From: Serripes groenlandicus
Taxonomy: Eukaryota; Mollusca; Bivalvia; Cardiida; Cardiidae
Assembly (NCBI GenBank): GCA_031761405.1
Contig: JASEVX010000007.1
Span: 27,616,859-27,680,858, forward strand
Direction: 5' to 3'
DNA: 64,000 bases
Shown here piece by piece: positions 30,046 to 40,900 of the stretch (the stretch's first letter is position 1; each line of letters opens with the position of its first letter). Both the position numbers and the translations under genes were made by a program. The notes under the pieces were generated by a model. It was not told the origin of the DNA. It worked only from the letters and a program-made list of their open reading frames with translations, and ran no database searches.

Positions 30046-30875
30046 ACATTAAGCAAACAAACCCGGTAGCGTTGCTTCTCACACCATATCGTTTTGCTGT
30101 CAAAAATGGATTCAGAGCATATGAGAGGTGATCTTATATATGGATCCCTGCGCGGGCACTTGGCTTTTCTGTAAAGTTGGCTACTTTCAACACGTTGATA
30201 CAGTGCCTATTTTACATTTAAAGAAACACATGCTATCACAAAGGCATTTGTAGCCAGGGTTAAACCAGACCACCGTACACATCCACGCAGTTTGATCATG
30301 ATCTTGAAAAGTGTCGATTACGTATCAGATGGCCTGGTCGCACCGACGCAAATGTGTCGACCGAGTCATAAATACCCGACACTTATTTCAACCGACTCAG
30401 TCGTGTTGTTGTTGTTGTTCGCCCGTGAGCGGTTCTTGTGTTAGGACTATTGAATACGGTACAAGTTGGCATTTCTGAACAGTGTTCACCAAACTGTTCA
30501 TCCTGTCAGTTTAAGCATAATCTTCCAAAGTGCACATAACCTTGTGCAAGTAATAACAATGTTAGAAAAGTGTAGATCCTGATTAGACTGTATAGATTCA
30601 CAGGCTGATCTGGATATACACTGTTCTCAAAAGCCAACGTGTTCCATTTTCCATAGATGTACGTTATTCTGGAACTCACTGTATTGAATCGACAATAGCA
30701 GACGGATGTTTGAATCTGTCAATCATAATCGCTATAGAATTATTTCCGTGCATTGTTATGGAATTGGTAGACGTCAGATGGTTGTACACGGTGCGTGCAA
30801 CAGTTTGATTATCAAGTAGTACAAAGTCCAAATCGTTACATTTAAAATATCCAAACCCAGAAACTTTGTAGTTTT
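30046..30875. other. Intergenic, no gene seen
   Basis: No exon or clear element. (TTG)n-like TCGTGTTGTTGTTGTTGTTC lies at about 30402, and short fragments such as AGATCCTGATTAGACTG and CAGGCTGATCTGG are foldback relics. Confidence 0.45.
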
Positions 30876-30877
30876 AC

Positions 30878-31093
30878 ACCTATAGACGCTTTCTGACGCC
30901 TCTGCAGCAGACGGCTTTTTGAAAACATAGTGACAAAAGAAGAAATTGCACAAAACGTGCAATTTCTCTTTTTGCCACAATGTTTTCCACTTTATGTCAT
31001 AGGTTATCCATTCAATTAAGGAGATTTTCTATTTTTTTGACAAAATATGTTCAAATTCGTCTTCTGCAGAATTGTCCTATGAGGGAAAGGGTT
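30878..31093. mobile_element. CCCTTTCCC MITE, left end eroded
   Basis: TATAGACGCTTTCTGACGCC through CTATGAGGGAAAGGGTTGAC. The left TTAACCCTTTCCC is lost. Central palindrome AAATTGCAC-AAAAC-GTGCAATTT is kept. Confidence 0.8.
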
Positions 31094-31734
31094 GACCCTT
31101 ATCAACATTCAGATGCAATTAACCCTTTTGTCAAACTATTTTCAAATATATTCTAAAAATTAACTTTTATATAAAGAGATTTTTCTCCAGATTTTCTCAA
31201 TTTCAACTGTTTCAGATGTGTTGTTTGGGGGATATGGTTAAATGTGTATCTGGGTTTACTTCTGAAAATTCTATTAAACAATTTTGATTATCATTTGATA
31301 GCTTCAGAAAAATTACATCACGATCTATTACCCGGCTTTAAAGCCGATAATCCATTGTAAAGCGGTCATATTGAACAGATCCAAACATCCGTCTACCAGT
31401 GTACAGTCAATACAGTGAATACAAAATACGAAATGAGTTAAAACGAAAATAAGCATTAAGGCAAATGGACAGGCATAAAAACATCATCATTGATCAAAAC
31501 ACGAAAACAAAAAATAAAAAAAATATTTTATTAAATATTCATATTTGAATTAAAACAAGGAATGACCCATAGCTAGCACTATACTGACATTTATTCAAAG
31601 AACTTTATGAACTCTTTAAACCATTTAAACAAAATGGTAGTTTACGGCTGATTGCTTTGAAAACATCCGTTGTGACAAATAAATCTGTAGAAATTTGACT
31701 TTATAATTGGTTCTGCAGAGTGAAGAGCATTGTC

Positions 31735-31930
31735 GGACCGTATTTGGTACAAAAACGAATATGTACAAATTTGTACAAATTTGTACCATATTCGGCCGAA
31801 TATGGTACAACTGTCTAATTGTACCATATACGTATCTGCAGTTTTGGGGTAAAATGCCTGACCAAATATGGTACAAACTTGTACCATATTCGGATGAAAA
31901 ATGTACCACATTCGTTCCGAATATGGTACA
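31735..31930. repeat. GTACCATATTCGG inverted-unit cluster, left
   Basis: At least eight short palindrome-forming units such as TTGTACCATATTCGGCCGAA then TATGGTACAA. Partner of the cluster at 33165-33394. Confidence 0.9.
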
Positions 31931-31957
31931 CACTCATCATCGTCATCATCATCATCG

Positions 31958-31988
<31 letters not shown>

Positions 31989-32041
31989 AACTACAATTTG
32001 CATCAACGTCATCAATACCATCATGAAAATAATCATCATCG

Positions 32042-32075
<34 letters not shown>

Positions 32076-32530
32076 AATCATCATCAGCATCATCATCATC
32101 ATCATCATCATAATCATCATCATCGGCGGCCGGTAATCATTGGCGTCAACATAATAAAAAACTTTTTTCATCATCATCATTATAATCATTATCATCGGCC
32201 GATAAACATCGCAGTTATCATCATCACAATCATCAAACCCCAATCATCATCACCATTGTCATCATCATCAATTACATCATCATCGTCACCATTAACACCA
32301 TCATCATCATCGTCACCATTAACGCCATTATCATCATCATCGTCATGATGATGACAAAAGTTTTGATGATGATGACGACGATCAAAATTACCGTCATCAT
32401 CATCATCACAAACTTTTATCATCATTGTCATCATCATCACCATCATTATCACCACAATCATCAAGGTCATCATCATCATCATCAACACCATCATCATCAT
32501 CACCATTATCATCATCGTAATGAAGATCAC
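31930..32530. repeat. CAT/ATC microsatellite
   Basis: About 600 bp of imperfect (CAT)n, switching to ATG in the middle (32345-32375). The long His-rich and Met-rich open frames in all reading frames are products of the repeat. Confidence 0.97.
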
Positions 32531-32568
32531 AAAAATGTGATGATGATAACTGCGATGTTTTTCGGTCA
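32194..32568. repeat. Nested inverted repeat inside the microsatellite
   Basis: AAACATCGCAGTTATCATCA near 32205 and its inverse TGATGATAACTGCGATGTTT near 32541 match over about 30 bp, suggesting a smaller foldback unit nested in the larger transposon. Confidence 0.7.
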
Positions 32569-32749
32569 TACCGAGGGGTATTAAACGATCAAATTTTCCA
32601 AGAAGCGCTGGCGCGCTTCATGGATTTGCTCGCCTACCTTTACCCTTACAAGTTCACACTCTATGAACACAACCAAAATGCGATAATCCTCAAACTTTTA
32701 CAGAGTTACCTGGAGCAAGCACGTCTCTAGTCTTAGAGTACTAGTACTT

Positions 32750-32942
32750 AGTAACCAGTACTAAGCAGATACATTCGCCAGTAATTGACAACTGCCCTAC
32801 TTGAAACAGCGGTAGGGGAAGAATGGCCGTAGAAATCATTTCGTGACCAATCTCCACGAAAGTATCTGGCCCGCCCGGGAATCGAACCCAGGCCGCCTGC
32901 GTGCCAATCTGACGCGCAACCGACTGAGCTAGCCGGCGAAAC
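32750..32942 (-). repeat. tRNA-derived SINE inside the foldback transposon
   Basis: On the minus strand GGCTAGCTCAGTCGGTTGCG and CTGGGTTCGATTCCCGGGCG are excellent A and B boxes. The 5' GCCGGCT does not pair with the sequence after the T arm, and SINE body sequence follows, so this is not a working tRNA gene. Confidence 0.75.
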
Positions 32943-33007
32943 AGTTATAAAACCAGCAAAATCCATGTAAAGTGTGGTTAGGTTAGCTGTTTCTGTTACT
33001 GCTAGTT

Positions 33008-33030
33008 ACGACGACGACGACGACGACGAC

Positions 33031-33062
<32 letters not shown>
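33008..33062. repeat. (ACG)n(ATG)n microsatellite
   Basis: ACGACGACGACG switches to GATGATGATGATG over about 55 bp. Confidence 0.95.
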
Positions 33063-33063
<1 letters not shown>

Positions 33064-33164
33064 ACTTTTGTCACTTCCAATATTACGTTAATACAATGTA
33101 TTTGAGTTTGAAAAAAAGTTTACACATTGGCAGACTATTTCATTTATTAAGAAATACATAATTT

Positions 33165-33394
33165 ATGTACCATATACGTAGGCCATTTTCATTTTATGAG
33201 TTTTTTTGGTATGTACCAAATACGTTTTGGCGAGCATAGACAAACTTATTCCAACCGAATATGGTACAATGTTTGTACCATATTCGGTCGAAAATTGTAC
33301 CATATTCGGTCCGAATATGGTACATTTGTACCATATTCGGCCGAATATGGTACATTTGTACCATATTCGTTTTTGTACCAAATACGGTCCGACA
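33165..33394. repeat. GTACCATATTCGG inverted-unit cluster, right
   Basis: Repeated units such as TTGTACCATATTCGGCCGAA then TATGGTACATTTG, in mirrored arrangement to the left cluster. Confidence 0.9.
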
Positions 33395-33400
33395 GAGCAT

Positions 33401-34210
33401 CTTATAAGAAAAGGTGAAAATGCTCGTTTTTTGTCAATTTTTTTCTTTTTCTCCCCCACAATATCTAATGTGTTTCCAAGGCATTAAATGAAAAATGTAT
33501 CTTGCTCTATTGCAATTATAATGATATTTGCTTACCATCCTAAAATGACACTTTCCCACAGATCTGCAGCACTCACCTTCGAAAATCATCGAGTCAAACA
33601 TATGGAAAGTGAATGCAAACACTAGTGAACATAGTTGACAGTTTACAGCAATTTCTACATTTGCTACAATATTTCCAAAAATGCTTGCTGCAGATGCGTC
33701 AAAATGCTTCTGTGTGTGTATGTTAAATAAGGAACGTTTGCAATACATGTAGACCAAGATCAGCGTGCAGATTTGTGCAGGCTAATTCAGGTCTACATTA
33801 TTCTGAGCAAACAAAACTCCCATAGTATACATGAACTTGTCAATCTAACACATACCTGGTACATTATAGTACACATTTACCGAATTCAGAAGGATTATAT
33901 TTAAATTTTACATTTTACATTTTGTAAGTGTAGATCAGACTGGGACAACCAAGAAAGGACAACATAATTATGTATGCGTGTTTTCTAGTCAATGTCGAAG
34001 ACGGGATTTTGTCCCTTAACGTATCAACACTCATGCTCACTCTTTCACATTAATTCACCAGCCTGAGAGTCAAGCTAGCTCACAGAAAATAAAATATTCA
34101 CTTTTATGGATTTTCAATACATTTTTGCAAAACAAAAAAACAATTATACTGTCAAAAAACTATAGCTTGGTTGCCTCCAATCAAAATACTTAAAACGTAT
34201 AGGTAATAAG
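33401..34210. other. Intergenic, no gene seen
   Basis: Contains a decayed MITE at about 33545-33725 (CTTTCCCACAGATCTGCAGC). The rest is unassigned AT-rich DNA. Confidence 0.45.
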
Positions 34211-34292
34211 CCTTTGATACTTTAGTACCATGTTTAGTGTATCTCACATGTCGACGTCCATCCACCGTACTCAGTGACTTTAGTAACATGCT
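34211..34292 (-). pseudogene. Relic of a third CNBD2-like terminal exon
   Basis: Minus strand reads MLLKSLSTVDGRRHVRYTKH then GTKVSKAYY, aligning with the end of gene B's last exon (MLLESISTAGVRRHMRSTIH, GTKVQEAY). The frame is unbroken, but similarity stops just before the ATG and the TGA of gene B is TAC here. It is about 460 bp downstream of gene B's stop. It may be a duplicated exon end, an alternative last exon or a remnant of another gene copy. Confidence 0.75.
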
Positions 34293-34749
34293 GCTAGTTA
34301 TGGTCACACTACACGGAATTAGTCCCTAAAGGGAGGTAATCATATCACATCATTAAACTATTCTGTTCCACAATCTCATTTAAATCAGTCCAAAAACTTC
34401 GCTGACGTATATTGGATCTGACGACACCGCATACAATGTCGTCTCGCATTGACCCGATACACTTATATATATTCAAAAGCACATGGTAGTTTTTTTGTCA
34501 AATGAAATCGCACGATACAACCAACGCTCAGTTCTAATCTCAACACTCGACAATCACCGCGTTCCAATCTCATTTATAAATATGTTGTCTCTCTTGTTTT
34601 TATGCCTAACGACAATTTGATCGACTGACGTAACGTTCAATCTGAGACGACCTTTTTGAGGCAGTCATCAGATATTTATACAAGCAATCGAAGTTTATGT
34701 CTGGTTTAATTAGATTGACTGTTTCCGGTCTAAACACACGCCACTAGTA

Positions 34750-34914
34750 TCAATATGCCTCTTGTACTTTCGTCCCGTGGATAGTAGATCTCATATGTCG
34801 CCGGACGCCCGCTGTACTGATTGACTCTAGTAACATGGTTTTTCTGAAGGCGTGCCAGTCGACATTTTCCTGTAGCCCTTGTTGTAGCTGCTCCTCGGTT
34901 GGGTATGGACATAA
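34750..34914 (-). CDS. Gene B exon 16 (terminal)
   Basis: 165 bp including TGA, acceptor TTGCAG|T. It encodes LCPYPTEEQLQQGLQENVDW, HAFRKTMLLESISTAGVRRH, MRSTIHGTKVQEAY. Same length as the last exon of gene A. Confidence 0.92.
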   Translation of the reverse strand, partial: LCPYPTEEQLQQGLQENVDWHAFRKTMLLESISTAGVRRHMRSTIHGTKVQEAY

Positions 34915-37900
34915 CTGCAATACAATCGTTAAAACATATTTACTAGAATTGCGTTCAATTGGCACTGAATCCAACACATGTTTCGAGATGTTTCAATGAT
35001 GTGCGTTTTCGTGCGTAGCAACCTACATTTAAATGCATATTTAATGCGACCCTGGACTGCATTCAAAGGACACTAAAGTTACTCGTTGGACATGAAAACC
35101 TCTTTCTTTTTGACGAAACGAAGTTTTCATGGAACATTACTGACAGTTACGTACTGGTTTTTCGCGATATATGTTTCTATTCAGTGTGAGTCAACTTAGG
35201 GTTGGTTAAGCTTGGACGCAACCAATGTCAACCTACAAATATACCCGCCGTATGTCCAGCAAATCCTCAGGCCTGATCATACAGTGGTTTGAGTGATAGA
35301 GATTGAATATTGTTCATGGTCTCAATCAAATACTTACTTGAAAATCTAATGATAAGACAAGATCTGCCATGCTTGCAACTGCGTAAAGAAGTAGTTTTAG
35401 ACGTTTTAACTGGAAAGTAGAAAGGTAATTATCTGACTACGACATGTCAAAGGTGAGTTTTATATTGTTCTGAAGACAACATTAACCTTTGATACGTCAG
35501 GGTATACATATGTATATCTTAACATGTGATTAATATATCTTACCTCTTGTCTCATTTCATTCATTAGTCTATCAGAAGCATGTTCCAGATAAAAGTGTTT
35601 GTTTATGAGGATACAGTCCGCCCCTTTACTGACCACGGAAAAACTAGGCTGTTCACCAATAATGATATCAGACAAACCCTGAAACAAATATGTGTTCAAA
35701 ACATGACATGCACACTTTTAAATCAACATTACGATAACAAGAATATGTCTAAAATAAGACATACATAATTCAAGAAGTATGTCCAAACCATGTCATTGAA
35801 CATGTATGACCTCACCTCAAAATAAATAAAGACACGACATGCAATATTTGAAAACGTTACGACCATTTGTAGGATTTATGACAAGCACAATTAAAAAACC
35901 TTGCGAAAGTTTGCCAAAATATTGACATTCACAAATTTAAGCCGTTACATTGGAAGCAATAAAATGGTAAATAAGGTACAACTATATCAGAACCGATATT
36001 CCTCCCCTTCACTTAATGTTATTATATTTATTTTGCCTTTAATGTTCCCTGGACTCCTTGTCAATACTCAACATTTCTATAACTAGCTTTAATCCGATGA
36101 TTTATCTGTATAAAAATTCCTATCTATTTATCTATAAAAGATTAACGCTCATTTTTCAAAAATGTTATATTTGAAAAGATATGTATATATTGTAAGCAAT
36201 AACATGATAAATGAGGTACCATTATATTATAACAGACATTTATACCCTTCTCTTGATGTATATATATAATCCGATGGATTACCTGTATACAAAATCCTAT
36301 ATATTTATCGATAAAACACTAGCAATCCGATGGACGCTCGTTTTTCAAAAATATAAAACATATGTCGTAAGCAATAAAATGATAAAAAGGTAAACTCTCT
36401 CAGAACGAACCCATAGTTCTCCTCTCCCTTGTTCTCTGTTATCATGTGTGTGCTGCCGTTATGTGTCTTTATGTTCCCTACACTCTTTGTCAATTCTCAG
36501 AAAGGCTTAAACTAGCAGTTCTCAGGTAAATTAATTGTACTAAAAATCAGATTTATCAACCGATATAAAGTGCTTTATCACATGACAATGCTTGTATCCG
36601 ATCAAATATACCCATTACGTATTTCTTTATATGTCACACGCGTAATATAGCACGACCGAATCACTATTTTTGTATTCATCCGCAAATGTTTACAAAATGG
36701 CTGAGAACGTGTATCCGGTAAACACAAACGTCACGATAGATGGTTGAGGTAAAGGGACCATTATCGGTCATAACAATATGTGTTTGTGTGATTAGTTACC
36801 AGTTAATTTAGTATAACATGTTGGGACTATTTTCTGACAGCGAAAACCCGATGTTCTGTTCGTGTTTCGTCATGTGATAAAAATAAACTGACATTCGTTG
36901 TCATTTCATAAAGTTTTATTAAACTCGTCCAAGAAATTTGTAATTAAGCTCGGCAGAGGCTCGCTTAATAACACGGTTCTTGAACTCGTTTAATAAAACT
37001 TTATATGAAATGACAACTCATCTCAGATCCTATATATACGTTCATTTTGCAAAAAAAAAATCTTTGATTCTAACCAGTCGTTGCAATGCAATATGCAGCA
37101 AGCACAAGACGGGCACATTAGAGCATACACTAATGCTACTGGTCATGGTTTTCATTTGAACAAGGGACTAGGCAAATGTCTATAAATTAACAAAATTGTA
37201 AACAGATATAACAAATTGTATTTGTTACAAATTAAAACGTCACGTGATAAATGCAATAACAATGGCAGGAAACTATACATGTATATCTATGTATTCCCCG
37301 CGCGAGCGTTAGATTTACACAGACAATAAGACTTACAAATACTTGTCCCTTGGTCAGTGTGTGTACAAGGACAAATTCTGGGTTAAGATCGACAGTCTCA
37401 TCAGTATTCGCATCCTGAAACAATTAAAACATATACGATCATTCGGATAGAAACTGATGTTATCTCTTTCACTGCCGAATGTTACAAAGTTGATTCTACT
37501 ATGTTGAACATTGGACCTTTTCCATTTTTCGTCCAATAGGAATTTTGGCAAAATCTAATGTCTGAGTAGTAACACAAAGCATATTCAGGTGAGACAGCTC
37601 GTTATGAGCTGTCTCACCTGAATCTGCATTGTTTGCAAAAGTCTTTAATTACTTTTGGCAGCGAAAGTGTTTAACCCTTTCCCTCATATAGACGCTTTAT
37701 GACTCCTCTGCAGCAGACGGCATTTTAAAAACATAGTGGCAAAAGAAGAAATTGCTCAAAACGAGCAATTTCTCCTTTTGCCACAATGTTTTCCACTTTT
37801 TGTCATAGGTTATCCATTCAATTATAGAGATTTACTACTTTTTGACAAAATATGTTCAAAGTCGTCTGCTGCAGAATTGTCATATGAGGGAAAGGGTTAA

Positions 37901-40900
37901 GTAACTTAGTTATATCAACTCTAAAGTGAGTAATTACTGCTCAATATGAGCAACTCCTCCTTTAGTCACAATGTTTTCAAACGTAGTATGCTGCAAATGA
38001 GTCCACACGCGTCTGCAAAAAGGAAAGAAATAGTTCTAACCAGAAATTCTATAATTATTTCTTTCAGATACGTGATTTTAGTAATAACCATACATGACAT
38101 AACAATATCTGTCTTTACCAGGGTTCATAATATCAAGTAATAAAGCTAGCGAAATCAATATATTTCTTGTGCACTCTTTTGCCAGGCAATCTGCATGCAA
38201 CTGTTAACTTTATGGCATTATAAGACCATAGACGCTGCTCCAGATGAAAACATAATTTACTGATAATCTCTTTTCCCATTTACGACAAATCTGCGAATCA
38301 AGGTAAAACAATAGAAGATAGATATTAAAGAAATATAAATTAGTTATTGGTTGATTGGGGTTTAACGCCGTTTTCAACAAAAAGATTCAGCTATATCATG
38401 TGTTTCCCAGTTTATCTCATACCAATACTCCACACTTCAGTCATTCTCCAAGCAACTATCTGTTTTTCCACATAAACTATTAGCCCTTTGATGGACGAGC
38501 TGGGGTTCGAACTCACAACCTCTCTATTGACAGCCCGTGTCGCTACCGACTGAGCTACCGGAACTCGGCTATCAATTATTGAAAACTAACAAATATAAAA
38601 ATATGATATCAGGTATATGAATAATCTTAACTCTTTCAGCGCCGAATTGTTATAAAGTAGTCTCTTCAATGTTCAAAATCGGGCGTCTCCATTTCTTATT
38701 AATAACAGTTTTGAACTATTTTGATGAGTAAAAAGCAAACAATGCTGATTTCAGGTGAGACAGCTCGTTACGAGCTGACTCGCCTGAATCAGTATTGTTT
38801 GCAAATACCTCAACATTGCCTTTGGCGCTGAAAGAGTTAATAAATGAAAATAAGAATAAGGCTGAACACTTTATTGTAAAAAGGAGAAATTGCTCCTAAT
38901 GGGCAATTTAACCTTTCGCCAACGTGTTTTCTAAAGTCGCCTGCGGCAGGTTATTTCAAAATACGTATACATAGTACGCTTAAATTACCCTCTTTTTAGC
39001 TGCTGACGGATCTAGATCTTCCTGTATGGTTCTGATATGAGGCTGAAAACCTCCTAACTCAGCTTCTTCTTCGTTGAGCATACTGGCACGTCTATCTCGA
39101 GATTTCACAGCTAGAAAAAAAGAGATAAACAGAAATAGGAGCAATGGTTGTGGTGAAAGCGCGAAAATGTGACCGTGTCCATGTCAAAGTGGTTATAATG
39201 TCTGCCTCGGGAGCGGGAGTGCAGGGTTCGATCTCCGGCCGGGTCATACAAAAGACTGGAAAACGTTTAGTAATGGCTTCCCTGCACTCAGGGTTCCAGG
39301 GAGATTATTACGACTGATGTATCAGTGTCAGAATATGAGCCGTCCCGCGAGAAAACCAACATTGTGGACTCTGCGTAAAGTATCGACCCGAATCAACCAA
39401 AGCATGCCGCGCAGGCTTACCCGGATAGACACGTTTATCCTCCTGTGGATTTTCTGTTTCAGGATTCATTTCTCTAAACTTCTATCCCCCTCAGACGGAA
39501 TGTGTCGGCCCGGATCAGTCTGCGCGGACTGCGCGGACTGCGCAGGCTGATCTGAGTCGATACATTACGCAGATGCCAAAATGTTGGTTTTATCGTGGGA
39601 CGGCTCATATATAATATTATAAGTCCTGGTATTTTACTGAAATGCTGTTGAAAGCAGCGTAAAACACCAATACAACTAAAGCTCTAAATGCACTGATTTA
39701 CGTCGAATTATGACATCGTATGGGCACTGAACGATTGAAGTCATGACACCGGATGTTAACTCTTCCCAATATACAATAAATCTGCCGCAGAGGACTTTGT
39801 AAACACCCTTGAAAGCACCTTTGCAACATATGGGAAATCTCTCTGAATGAATGTATGTATATTGAATAGAGTTGAAAATATATAAGCAATGTCACAATAT
39901 TTTCAAAAGTCAACTGCGTCCGCGCTATAGCCTTTTATCATAGTACCTTTAAAATGCGTTTGCTGCACAGTTTTCGGTCTTTTATTTAAAATGGACGGTT
40001 GTAAAAAGATGTTTACAAGTGCTCGAAACACATTTGTCCATGAATAATTAAATATGTTCAGCTATTACATTAAACATTTCTGAGGTCAAGCAGATAAAAA
40101 TTGCATGTGTATGCACTGACATCATTGTTGTAAATTAAAAAATGATAAAAAAAAAAAAGAAACATCCAAAAGAGTATATATTATAATGCCAAAATTGTTC
40201 ATACTATACTTTACGAAACGTACAATATCTATAAACAGTGGGCAAGGAGCCCAATAACATAAAACGTACACTTTCTACAAACAATAGGCAAGGAGCCCAA
40301 TAACATAAAACATACACTTTCTAGCAAACAAAGGTCAATGCCAAGCAACGTACACGTTCTTTCAAACAAAGCCCAATAACGTGAAAAGCATACAACTTCT
40401 AACAAACAAAGGCCAATAACGTGAAAAGCATACAACTTCTGACAAACAAAGGCCAATAACGTGAAAAGCATACAACTTCTAACAAACAAAGGCCAATAAC
40501 GTGAAAAGCATACAACTTCAAACAAACAAAGGCCAATAACGTGAAAAGCATACAACTTCTGACAAACAAAGGCCACTAACGTGAAAAGCATACAACTTCT
40601 GACAAACAAAGGCCAATAACGTGAAAAGCATACAACTTCTAACAAACAAAGCCCAATAACGTGAAAACATACAACTTCTAACAAACAAAGGCCAATAACG
40701 TGAAAAGCATACAACTTCTAACAAACAAAGGTCAATGCCATACCTAGTCCTTCTGACCGTGTTATGGTTCTCTTTCCATCTTTCTTATCGACCGTATCTT
40801 CACTAGTTTGACATTTCCGGGGTTTCCCATATCTATGCTCGTCCTCCAGGTACCTGCCTGATTCCATCTGTGATAGGTCCACACTGAAATTATAAATTGA

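Larger units (their letters stand above)
31725..33400. mobile_element. 1664-bp foldback transposon, 33-bp TIRs, 6-bp target duplication
   Basis: Perfect 33-bp inverted ends at 31731-31763 and 33362-33394 begin TGTCGGACCGTATTTGGTAC. GAGCAT directly repeats at 31725-31730 and 33395-33400, a likely target-site duplication. Next to each end are alternating inverted copies of GTACCATATTCGG and CCGAATATGGTAC. The interior holds a CAT/ATG microsatellite and an inverted tRNA-like SINE. No transposase is visible, so it is presumably mobilised in trans. Superfamily unknown. Confidence 0.88.

Noticed and set aside
31707..32584. Long His-rich, Met-rich and Ile-rich frames
   Set aside because: Translations of the CAT/ATG microsatellite in every frame.
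32866..32938. tRNA gene on the minus strand
   Set aside because: A and B boxes are good, but the acceptor stem does not pair and SINE body sequence follows.
40229..40724. Minus-strand frames of 161 and 68 codons
   Set aside because: Generated by the 40-bp minisatellite downstream of the gene B exon 12 donor.
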